Of a DNA stretch of 64,000 bases, positions 8,112 to 17,200 are shown piece by piece. Source of the DNA: Flavobacterium seoulense (lineage in GTDB: Bacteria > Bacteroidota > Bacteroidia > Flavobacteriales > Flavobacteriaceae); assembly GCF_000695795.1 (NCBI RefSeq), contig NZ_JNCA01000009.1:124001-188000 (forward strand). Direction: 5' to 3'. The notes beneath the pieces are model-generated. The model had not been told where the DNA came from and did not search any database. It was given only the letters and a program-made list of their open reading frames with translations. The translations under genes and the position numbers were made by a program. Numbering within the stretch: position 1 is the first letter of the stretch; each line of letters begins with the position of its first letter.

Positions 8112-9650
8112 ATGAAAATATATAAAATCAAATTAATAGTATGTTCTCTTTTTGTATCGCTTTTATTGCCAGGATGCACTAATTTGGACGAAGAAACATT
8201 CGGAAGTTTATCGCCGGATACTTATTATAATAATGAAGCAGAAGCACTTTCTTCTGTTGTAGGTGTTTATCAATCTTTGTCTCAGGTTGTTCATATTGGT
8301 GATCCTTGGCGTATAGCCGAATTTGGTACCGATGAATTTATTGTTCCCGGAAGAGCCAGTGGTGGATGGTTTGACCAAAATAATATTGATATTATAAAAC
8401 ATGTGGTTGCTCCAACCAATGCAACTTGCGGAAGAGCCTGGAAAAATATTTTTCAGGAAATTGGGACTGCTAATGCGGTTTTAGAAAGTTTACAAGCTTC
8501 TCCTAATAGTGCTAATTTAAAAGCCTTAATTGCCGAAACCAGAGCTTTAAGAGCTTATGGATATTTTTATGCAATGGATTTTTGGGGTAATGTACCCTTA
8601 GTAACTGTAGCGAGAATTGATCCGAATAATTTGCCTGGAACAACTCCAAGAGCTGAAATATTCAAGTTCATTGAAACAGAATTGTTAGAAGCAGTGGAAG
8701 AATTGCCTTCTGTTACTACGGTTACCAGAGCGAGTTATTATCCAAGGTTTACCAAAGAAGCCATCTACGGACTTTTAGCAACTATGTATCTGAACGCAGA
8801 AGTTTATACAGGAACTCCTAAATGGACTGAAGCTATTACAATGTGTGATAAAATTATCGCTACTAATAAATTTTCATTAGAAGCTACTGTATTGGATAAT
8901 TTTAAATCTACTAATAAGCAAAATTTCAAAGAAGTAATTTCTTCTTTCTCTGTTTCGCCTTCTAATAATGCGGGTAGTAATCAGTTTATTTTATACGCTC
9001 AAAATGGATTAGATAAACTGAGATATAATTTACCATTTACTCCGGCAAATGGATATAGTACTTATCAGGAAGCTTTAGACAGATATCAAAATCAGGATGT
9101 TCGTAAATCCTTACTTCAATATGGACCACAATATTATTTAGACGGAACGACACCTCTGGCTTACCCTGACGGAACTCAGTTGAATATTATTGCAGTAAAA
9201 GATTTGATTAGTGCTGAAGACAATGAAGGTTATAAAGTTTTAAAATACACTCCGGTAGGAACTTCATGGTCAGGATCTAATGGAGATAATGATTTGGTTT
9301 TAATGCGTTATGCGGATATTTTATTAATCAAAGCAGAAGCTTTATTTAGAGGCGGAACTACAACAATTGCTGATACTCCGTTAAACCTGATTAATATCGT
9401 TAGAGGCAGAAGTAATGCTTCTACATTATTAGCTGTGACTCTAAAAGATATTGAAAATGAAAGAGCCAGAGAATTAATTTGGGAAGGTCACCGTAGAAGA
9501 GATATGATTCGTTTTGGAACATATTTTACAGGAACCTGGGCATTCAAAACTACAACTACAGCTACTTTTAGAGGTTTATACCCTATTCCTCAAGAGCAGC
9601 GAACTGCAAATCCAAAATTGCAACAAAATGATGGATACCCACAAAATTAG
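8112..9650 (+). CDS. SusD/RagB-family surface glycan-binding lipoprotein
   Basis: A 512-residue SusD-like lipoprotein. The lipobox 'LLLPGC' puts the acylated Cys at residue 22. The tetratricopeptide-type helical core shows 'ALRAYGYFYAMDFWGNVPLVT', 'YGLLATMYLNAEVYTGTPKW', 'LMRYADILLIKAEALFRGG', 'ERARELIWEGHRRRDMIRFG', and it ends with the usual 'LYPIPQEQRTANPKLQQNDGYPQN'. It forms the lid of the SusC barrel and binds the glycan at the cell surface. A terminator follows, so susCD and the downstream enzymes may be separate transcripts. Confidence 0.95.
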   Translation: MKIYKIKLIVCSLFVSLLLPGCTNLDEETFGSLSPDTYYNNEAEALSSVVGVYQSLSQVVHIGDPWRIAEFGTDEFIVPGRASGGWFDQNNIDIIKHVVAPTNATCGRAWKNIFQEIGTANAVLESLQASPNSANLKALIAETRALRAYGYFYAMDFWGNVPLVTVARIDPNNLPGTTPRAEIFKFIETELLEAVEELPSVTTVTRASYYPRFTKEAIYGLLATMYLNAEVYTGTPKWTEAITMCDKIIATNKFSLEATVLDNFKSTNKQNFKEVISSFSVSPSNNAGSNQFILYAQNGLDKLRYNLPFTPANGYSTYQEALDRYQNQDVRKSLLQYGPQYYLDGTTPLAYPDGTQLNIIAVKDLISAEDNEGYKVLKYTPVGTSWSGSNGDNDLVLMRYADILLIKAEALFRGGTTTIADTPLNLINIVRGRSNASTLLAVTLKDIENERARELIWEGHRRRDMIRFGTYFTGTWAFKTTTTATFRGLYPIPQEQRTANPKLQQNDGYPQN

Positions 9651-9680
9651 AGAATAAATTAGTTAATAAATAGTTGGTTA

Positions 9681-9726
9681 AAACCCATGTACTACTAGAG
9701 CATTCTATGAAATACATGGGTTTTTT
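9681..9726 (+). terminator. Rho-independent terminator after susCD
   Basis: AAACCCATGTA (9681-9691) pairs perfectly with TACATGGGTTT (9713-9723) and is followed by a T-run. Confidence 0.8.
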
Positions 9727-9759
9727 ATCTTAATTTTTTTAGTTTAAAATAAGAATATT

Positions 9760-10764
9760 ATGTTGTTTACCAATGTTTCAATCCAATTTAAAATAGCTTC
9801 AGTTTTTGTTTCAGCTCTATTTTTTGGTCATAGTTACGGTCAGTCTTATAAAGGTGTAACCGGCGTTAGAGATACTTCTTATTCTACGCAAAGTGCTTTT
9901 AAATATGATGTAAAAACGCATCCGTCAATCAAGATTGTTCCTGAATTTCAATTTCCTTCGGTGAAAGAAAAGCGAAATATTACTTATTGCCAAGTTGGGA
10001 AACGAAAATTGAATCTTGATGCTTTTTATAATATCGAAAAAACAAATTCGAAAAAAACGGCAATTATCATTATTCATGGTGGCGGTTGGCGTACCGGAAG
10101 TAGAGAACAGCACTATCCGATGGCGCAAAAGTTAGCCAGTTTAGGTTATATTTGTTTTACGCCTGAATACCGCCTTTCTACCGAAGCACTTTTTCCGGCT
10201 GCGATTTATGATATTAAAGCAGTAATTCGCTGGGTTCGAAAAAACGCTGCGATTTATAATTTTGATGCCAATAAAATAGCGGTTTTAGGTTTTTCGGCAG
10301 GAGGCGAAATGGCTTCTTTTATGGGGACAACGGGAAATATGCCATTATTTGAAGGAACTTATTGTCATTTAGACGCAAAATCAAATCCAAATGCCGTAGT
10401 CGATATTGACGGAACTTTATCTTTTGTGCATCCAGATGGTCGCGAAGGAGATGATAGCAAAAGCATTTCGGCAGGAACGTATTGGTTTGGTTATTCGAAA
10501 GCAGAAAATCCTAAATTATGGGAAGCCGCATCGCCATTGAGTTATGTAAGTGCTCAAACTCCGCCAACACTTTTTATCAATAGTGCTGTGCCGTGGATGC
10601 ATGCGGGTCGGGAAGATTACATTAAAGTTTTGGATAAAAACGGAATCTACTCAGAAGTCAAAGAATTTGAAGGTGCACCGCATTCATTTTGTTTGTATGA
10701 GCCTTGGTTTAGTCCCACAATTGAATACATAAATAATTTTTTAACTAAAGTTTTTAATCAATAA
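9760..10764 (+). CDS. Secreted alpha/beta hydrolase, probable carbohydrate esterase (copy 1)
   Basis: A 334-residue exported esterase of the HSL/BD-FAE-like type. A signal peptide ends near 'FFGHSYGQ'. The oxyanion-hole motif 'HGGGW' is at about 106-110, the nucleophile elbow 'GFSAGG' at about 177-182, and the C-terminal catalytic His in 'APHSF'. It is a paralog of the next gene, with the same length and the same order of motifs ('YPMAQKLASLG', 'FPAAIYDIKAVIRWVRKNA', 'WMHAGRED', 'EYINNFLTKVF'). Its position before GH105 and CE8 genes suggests removal of acetyl or other esters from pectin; that specificity is inference. Confidence 0.88.
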   Translation: MLFTNVSIQFKIASVFVSALFFGHSYGQSYKGVTGVRDTSYSTQSAFKYDVKTHPSIKIVPEFQFPSVKEKRNITYCQVGKRKLNLDAFYNIEKTNSKKTAIIIIHGGGWRTGSREQHYPMAQKLASLGYICFTPEYRLSTEALFPAAIYDIKAVIRWVRKNAAIYNFDANKIAVLGFSAGGEMASFMGTTGNMPLFEGTYCHLDAKSNPNAVVDIDGTLSFVHPDGREGDDSKSISAGTYWFGYSKAENPKLWEAASPLSYVSAQTPPTLFINSAVPWMHAGREDYIKVLDKNGIYSEVKEFEGAPHSFCLYEPWFSPTIEYINNFLTKVFNQ

Positions 10765-10776
10765 AATTTCAATGCT

Positions 10777-11781
10777 ATGAAGCAATTTTTTCAGAATATA
10801 TTTGGGTTATTTTTTTTGATTTCTTTTTGTGCACATTCGCAGCAAAAGGCAATTAATATTCCCAAAGACACTTCTTTTACGGTAAAAAATGAATACAAAA
10901 AATACCTGAAATATTTTCCGCAAATCACTCCTGCAAAAGATGAATTACCAGAAAACGTAAATGAAAATAGAAATTTGGTTTATACCACATTAAAAAATAC
11001 TCCTTATGGAGACAGAGATTTGCATCTTGATGTTTTTTCGCCAAAGAAAAAAGGAAAATATCCAGCCTTAATCATGGTTCACGGCGGCGGATGGCGTGCT
11101 GGAGATAAAGCATTACAGGTACCAATGGCGCAAAAACTGGCAGCAAAAGGAATTGTAACCATTTGTGTCGAATACCAGTTATTGCAGGAAGCACAATATC
11201 CGGAAGCGGTTTTTAATATAAAATCGGCAGTAAGATGGGTTCGTTCTAATGCAGATAAATACGGAATTAATTCGGATAAAATAGCCATTTCAGGCTGTTC
11301 GGCAGGAGGACAATTGGCTTTATTAGTTGGATTGACAAATGGAGTAGAGGCAAAAGAAGGAAATCAGGGAAATTTAGGTTTTTCAAGTGATATACAGGCA
11401 ATTGTAGATTTAGACGGAGTAGTCGATTTCATGGCGCCTTTGTCTCTTAATCTAAAGCGTGGTCCTGATTCTCCAGATGTACAATGGTTAGGAGGTACTT
11501 TCTATGAAAAGCCGGAAATTTGGAAAGATGCGTCTCCTATTTTTTGGGCTAATGAAAAATCATGTCCTATTTTATTTGTCAATAGTGGCTTTCCAAGATT
11601 CCATGCGGGACAAGATGAATTAATAGGAATGATGAAAGATTGGGGAATTTACACAGAAGTTCATAAATTTGACATCCAATTGCATACTTTCTGGTTATTT
11701 AATCCCTGGATTAATTCGACGGTAGATTATATCAACAACTTTTTAATTAAAGTATTCGATAAGCAATTGGCAAAAAAATAG
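10777..11781 (+). CDS. Secreted alpha/beta hydrolase, probable carbohydrate esterase (copy 2)
   Basis: A 334-residue tandem paralog of the preceding gene, starting 12 bases after it. A signal peptide ends near 'FCAHSQQ'. It has 'HGGGW', a nucleophile elbow 'GCSAGG' (Cys in place of the Phe of copy 1), and a C-terminal 'QLHTFWLFNPW' where copy 1 has 'APHSFCLYEPW'. The two have diverged enough to suggest different ester positions or substrates rather than simple gene dosage. It is probably cotranscribed with copy 1, the GH105 lipoprotein and the pectin methylesterase. Confidence 0.88.
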   Translation: MKQFFQNIFGLFFLISFCAHSQQKAINIPKDTSFTVKNEYKKYLKYFPQITPAKDELPENVNENRNLVYTTLKNTPYGDRDLHLDVFSPKKKGKYPALIMVHGGGWRAGDKALQVPMAQKLAAKGIVTICVEYQLLQEAQYPEAVFNIKSAVRWVRSNADKYGINSDKIAISGCSAGGQLALLVGLTNGVEAKEGNQGNLGFSSDIQAIVDLDGVVDFMAPLSLNLKRGPDSPDVQWLGGTFYEKPEIWKDASPIFWANEKSCPILFVNSGFPRFHAGQDELIGMMKDWGIYTEVHKFDIQLHTFWLFNPWINSTVDYINNFLIKVFDKQLAKK

Positions 11782-11805
11782 AAACAACATTTAAAATTGT
11801 ATAAG

Positions 11806-13050
11806 ATGGCGAAAACTAAAATTACCCGAATTTCTTTTATTTATTTTATAGCTCTTGGCTTATCGCTGGCAGCTTGTAAAAATGGATTTAATAATTCTAC
11901 AAACAAAAAATCAGCTGAAAAAATTGTTCCTGAAAACTTAAAATGGTCAGAAAGAATGGTGCTTTCAGAAATGCATCGTTTTCCAGAGGCATCAAAGTTA
12001 GATTTTGCTCCGGTTCCCAGATGGGGTTACACTAACGGATTAGTTTTAGGTGCTGTTGCTAAAGTGTATGAAAAAACTAAAAACCAAAAATATTATGATT
12101 ACATCTACGCTTATGCTGATGCGATGATTGATAAAGCGGGAGAAATAAAAACATACAATTTTGAAGATCATAATCTGGATATGATAAAATCAGGCGATGT
12201 ATTATTGTATTTGTATCCAAAAACAAAAGAAGAGCGTTTTTTTAAAGCTATGACAACTTTAAACAAACAGTTAGAAACTCAGCCTAAAACTTCAGATGGA
12301 GGTTATTGGCACAAAAAAATATATCCTTTCCAGATGTGGTTAGATGGTTTGTATATGGCTGAACCTTTTCACGCCCGCTATGCAAAAGAATATGAAAAAG
12401 ATGCTGCTAAAACTAAAAAAGTGTATGACGATGTGGTGCTTCAATTTGATTTAATTCAAAAACACAGCCGTGATCAAAAAACAGGATTGTTATTTCACGG
12501 TTGGGATGCAAGTAAAGAACAGCGTTGGGCTAACAAAGAAACAGGAAATTCACAGCATTTTTGGTCAAGAGGAATGGGTTGGTACGGAATGGCTCTGGTA
12601 GATGTTTTGGATTATTTACCTAAAAATCATCCGGGTAGAGCTAAGTTGATTAAGTATTTGAACCAATATGCTGAAGCAGTTGTTAAGGTTCAGGATGCAT
12701 CAGGAGTTTGGTGGCAGGTTTTAGATCAGGGCAACAGACAAGGAAATTATCTTGAAGCAACTGGAAGCGCTATGTTTGTTTATACATTAGCTAAAGGCGT
12801 TCATAAAGGTTATTTACCAGCTAAGTATTTGAAAAATGCCAATGAAGGTTACGACGGACTTTTGAAAAATTTAGTTAGCGTTGAAGAAAATGGCGTTGTA
12901 AACTTAAATAAATGTTGTGCAGTAGCCGGTTTAGGCGGAAATCCATATAGAGATGGGAGTTACGAATACTACATTGGTGAAAAAATCAGATCTAACGATC
13001 CTAAGGGAACAGGGCCTTTTATACTGGCTAGTTTAGAGCTGAATAAGTAA
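11806..13050 (+). CDS. GH105 unsaturated (rhamno)galacturonyl hydrolase, lipoprotein
   Basis: A 414-residue protein of the YteR/YesR family, which cleaves the unsaturated uronic acid left at oligosaccharide ends by pectate or rhamnogalacturonan lyases. I chose the ATG at 11806 over a TTG 9 bases upstream. The lipobox 'LSLAAC' puts the acyl-Cys near residue 24, so it is likely anchored to a membrane. Family motifs are 'PRWGYTNGLVLGAVAKVYEKT', 'PFQMWLDGLYMAEPF' (with the conserved Asp), 'HGWDASKEQRWANKETG', 'FWSRGMGWYGMALVDVL' and 'NYLEATGSAMFVYTLAKGV'. Its presence implies that lyase products are the imported substrate. Confidence 0.93.
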   Translation: MAKTKITRISFIYFIALGLSLAACKNGFNNSTNKKSAEKIVPENLKWSERMVLSEMHRFPEASKLDFAPVPRWGYTNGLVLGAVAKVYEKTKNQKYYDYIYAYADAMIDKAGEIKTYNFEDHNLDMIKSGDVLLYLYPKTKEERFFKAMTTLNKQLETQPKTSDGGYWHKKIYPFQMWLDGLYMAEPFHARYAKEYEKDAAKTKKVYDDVVLQFDLIQKHSRDQKTGLLFHGWDASKEQRWANKETGNSQHFWSRGMGWYGMALVDVLDYLPKNHPGRAKLIKYLNQYAEAVVKVQDASGVWWQVLDQGNRQGNYLEATGSAMFVYTLAKGVHKGYLPAKYLKNANEGYDGLLKNLVSVEENGVVNLNKCCAVAGLGGNPYRDGSYEYYIGEKIRSNDPKGTGPFILASLELNK

Positions 13051-13060
13051 AATTCTATTT

Positions 13061-14047
13061 ATGAAAAATACAATTCGAATAAAATACATTCTGTTTTTTT
13101 TATTGGTGAACCAATTGTTTTTTGCACAAACAGCAAATCCTGAAAAGTATAAATATCAGTTTGTTGTTGCCAAAGACGGTAGTGGCGATTATAAGTACAT
13201 TCAGGATGCCATTAATGCATTGCGTGTTTTTCCTTTAGCTCCAATTACGATATATATCAAAAATGGAGTTTATAATGAAAAAATAGAATTATCGGCTAAT
13301 AATACCGATGTTACTTTTATAGGCGAAAGTGTCGATAAGACCATTATATTCTATAATGATTATTCAGGTAAAGGAAAAATGGGAACCTTTGATTCTTATA
13401 CCGCAAAAATATCCGGAAACAGGTTTAGAGCTGAGAATATTACTTTCGAAAATACAGCTGGCAGAGTAGGTCAGGCAGTAGCACTATATGTTGATGCTGA
13501 CAAAGCCGTTTTCAAGAATTGTAAATTCATAGGAAACCAGGATACTATTTATAACGGAGGCGAAAGTGCAAGACAGTTTTTTGTAGATTGCCATATCGAA
13601 GGAACTACTGATTTTATTTTTGGGCCAGCAACAGCTGTTTTTAAAAACTGTAGTATTTTGTGTAAAGCTAATTCGTATATAACTGCGCCAAATACACCTC
13701 AGGACAAAGAATTTGGATTTGTTTTTCAGGATTGTACTGTTAGTGTAACTGGAGAAGTAGATAAAATGTATTTGGGAAGACCGTGGAGAGCCTGGGCAAA
13801 ATCAGTATTTATCAATTGCGAATTACCAAAACAAATTGCTCCTGCTGCCTGGGATAATTGGGGAAATTCTGAAAATGAAAAAACCGCTTTCTTTGCCGAA
13901 TACGAATGTAAAGGTGAAGGTTTTAGACCAAAAGAAAGAGCATCATGGACACATCAGTTAAAAAAAACAGAAGCTGAAAAATATAATCTTAAGAATATTT
14001 TAGGCAGCAATCCTAAATCGTCTAAAAAAGAATGGTACGAATTGTAA
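13061..14047 (+). CDS. Pectinesterase (pectin methylesterase, CE8)
   Basis: A 328-residue secreted right-handed beta-helix enzyme that removes methyl esters from homogalacturonan. A signal peptide ends near 'LVNQLFFAQ'. All CE8 signature blocks are present in order: 'GQAVALYV', 'GNQDTIYN' (catalytic Asp), 'TTDFIFGPATAVF' (nucleophile Asp), and 'LGRPWRAWAKSVF' (substrate-binding Arg/Trp). Length matches bacterial CE8 catalytic domains with nothing added. It closes the four-gene enzyme operon begun at 9760 and gives the best single clue that the locus targets pectin. Confidence 0.95.
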   Translation: MKNTIRIKYILFFLLVNQLFFAQTANPEKYKYQFVVAKDGSGDYKYIQDAINALRVFPLAPITIYIKNGVYNEKIELSANNTDVTFIGESVDKTIIFYNDYSGKGKMGTFDSYTAKISGNRFRAENITFENTAGRVGQAVALYVDADKAVFKNCKFIGNQDTIYNGGESARQFFVDCHIEGTTDFIFGPATAVFKNCSILCKANSYITAPNTPQDKEFGFVFQDCTVSVTGEVDKMYLGRPWRAWAKSVFINCELPKQIAPAAWDNWGNSENEKTAFFAEYECKGEGFRPKERASWTHQLKKTEAEKYNLKNILGSNPKSSKKEWYEL

Positions 14048-14063
14048 TTCTCTATTAGTTATA

Positions 14064-14095
14064 AAAAAAGCTTCAGATTTTCTGAAGCTTTTTTT
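14064..14095 (+). terminator. Rho-independent terminator after the pectinesterase gene
   Basis: AGCTTCAGA and TCTGAAGCT form a perfect stem around a TTT loop, extended by flanking A/T runs and followed by a long T-run. Confidence 0.9.
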
Positions 14096-14279
14096 ATTTT
14101 TAGTAGCTTTCATTTGAAGTAGTTGCAAAACCACATATAATAGAGTATTAAATTGTTTTTCTGAAATGGAGATAAATTGCTATTTAAGGAGGGACATTTG
14201 ATTAGCAAAGCTTATGTTTTTAGGTTAAGACTATAATTTTAATAGTTTTGTACGCTTAAAAAGTTAATAAAAAATATAA

Positions 14280-17200
14280 ATGTCTAAAAAAAGCATAATT
14301 ATTGTATTTTTTTATTTAATAAGTGTGTTTTGTAAAGCTCAACCATTTGGAGCTTTAACGCATTTTTCACATAATGTAAATTTAAGTCAGTCAATTATTT
14401 TAGATATCCAGCAAGATAAAAAAGGATTTATTTGGTTGGGGACATATAATGGTTTGTATCGTTATGATGGAATTTCATTCCAAAAGTTTAAGGTTTTGGA
14501 AAACGATTCATTGAATTTAAAATCGAATCGTGTCTATAGTTTTAAGTTTGATAAAAATGGACGGATTTGGATTAATTCTAAAAAAAATGATATTTATTAT
14601 TTTGATACGAATAGCTTGAGTTTTCATCATCCGCTGGAGAACAAATTGTATTCTTCATCAGATATTTCTCTTATCCATTACAAAATAATGTCTTCAGGTA
14701 GGGTTTGGCTTTTTCCTAAGGATAAAAATTTTTTAATGATTCTTGAGACTAATAAACAAATTAGACGTATTTATTTTAATGCTCAAAAACTTTCGGTTAA
14801 AAAAATAAAAGATGTTTTTGAAGATTCGACAGGAACTACTTGGTTTTTGACAAGCTCGGGTGTTTGTAGGTTAAAAAAATCAGAATTACTACCTGAATAC
14901 TTTTTTTTCAATAACTCCAGAGTCTCAGGTGGCGCTTATCCATTTAATTGTGTTGTGGAGACGAAAAACGAGATTTGGTTTGGAGGTTTTCAAGGTAAAC
15001 TTACATATTATTCTAAAAAGCTAGAAAGGTTTTTTGATATTCAGCTTGCGGTCAAAGAAGATGTTAATAGAATTAAGCCTTTGGCTGGCGATAAATTATT
15101 CATTCTTACAGATTCGAAGAGTTTTTATTGTTATGATATTAATACTAGAAAATTAGATATTTATAATAGTAAAACAGTACCAGGTTTTCCTGAAGGAGCT
15201 ATTAATCATATAGGATTATCCCGCCAAAGACAATTTTGGTTTCAAACTTCAAAATCAGGACTATGTAAATTTGATTTCGTTTCTAAAAAGCTAAAGTATA
15301 TGTCGGTTGAGTCAAATTATTCAACTGTATCCAATACAGAGCAGAAAGAGTTTTTATTTACCGATGCAAAAGGAAATGTGTGGATTCAATCAAAGAGAAC
15401 ACCTTTCGCCTATTGGGATGAAAGCCAGGATAGATTGTTTTCCATTGCTAAATTTATGAAAGAACCCAGAGAAGAGGTATCTGATTTGATGCATTCAGCA
15501 ATGTTTGATGCAACTGGAAATTTGTGGTTTTGTTCTTTTAAGCAAGGATTGGATATGATGTCTTTTAGCAGCAGAAATTTTTCAGTATTAGATTTAGGTT
15601 CATCTAAAGATCAAAAGCATAATGTCCGAAGTCTGATGAAAGACAAAAATGGTAACCTTTGGGTTGCAAGCCGTTCTAATAAAATAACATTACTTGATTC
15701 TAAAAAGAAGAAAATAGGTTTGTTAGGTGCAGATGGAACTTTGTCATCAAATAGTCCGGGATGGGGTGCCGATATTTATAATATGATTCAGGATACTAAG
15801 GGACGAATATGGATTGGAACTAAAGGAAATGGATTGTTTTGTTTGTTGCCAACTGAAAAACCATTTACGTATAAAGTAAATCATTATAAATTTAGCGAAA
15901 AGGATATTTATAGTATCAGTTCTGATAATATTTATAAAATTTTTGAGGCATCATCAGGTAGAATTTATATTGCTACCTGGGGTGGAGGAGTAAATATTAT
16001 TAGGCAGTCAAGTAGTGAGCTTCGTTTTATTAACTATAGAAATGAACTAAAAAAATACCCCATAAAGTCTGCCAGTAAAGTTCGCTCTATTGTTGAGAAT
16101 AAAGAGCATAAAATGTTTTTCATTTCTTACGATAAATTGTTTTCTTTTTCAGAAAATAACATATTTACAGATAAAGTAAGATTTAAAGAATTTCCCGAAA
16201 TTTCAGGAAATGAGATTTTAGATATTCTTGTAACTTCTAATAATAGCATAGTATTAGGTACTAATGGTGAAGGTTTGATTCTGGCTAATTTAGATAAGGA
16301 AGGTAAATTAAAAATTAAACCCGTTTGCAGTGAGACAACTCCTTTTCTTATTCAGGGCATTATATCAATTCAAGAGGATAAGTCGGGTAAAATTTGGGCT
16401 GCGGGAGATAATCAGATTGTGAGGTTTGATCTTGAAAAAAATAGTGCTGAAACTTTTTCTGAGATAAAATCACTTATTGGAAATGAAATTTTTTCAGAAG
16501 CAACTAAATGTCTTCTTCCTAATGGAGAAATTGTATTAGGTTATTCCAGCGGTGCAGTAATTTTTAATCCCAAAAAAATCACTCCTTTTCAGTTTAAACC
16601 TTATTTAGCTTTAACTAGTTTTTCGGTTAATAATAAAGAACTGTATGAGATCAATCAGGAAACTCCAAAGAATACTGATTTATTAAAAGAAATTAGTCTG
16701 GAACACGATCAGAACTTTTTTAAAGTTCAATTTTCAGCGCTTGATTATTTAAAAAATGAAAATATAGTTTATCGTTATAAATTGGAAGGAATTGACAAAG
16801 GCTGGAACTACATTAAAGGAGTACAATCAATTAATTATACAAACTTAAGTAAGGGCGAATATGAGCTTGTAATTTCCTCGACTAATCATCGTAATTTATG
16901 GGTAAACAATGAGAGAAGAATAAAGATTAATGTTCTACCATCAATGTGGAATAGTAATTTTGCTTATTTCTGTTATCTATTGTTGGCTATAGGTTTGTTT
17001 TTGTTGGCTAAGCATATCTTTTTAACCATTTTGAAATTGCGTAATGATGTGCAAATGCAGGAACAAATAGCTGAGTTGAAACTGGATTTCTTTACGGATA
17101 TTTCACATGAAATCCGCACTCCTCTTACCATGATTACTGCTCCTGTAGAAAAAATGTTATTGGATGATAAAGTGGCTGATTCAGTAAAAACTGAACTCAG

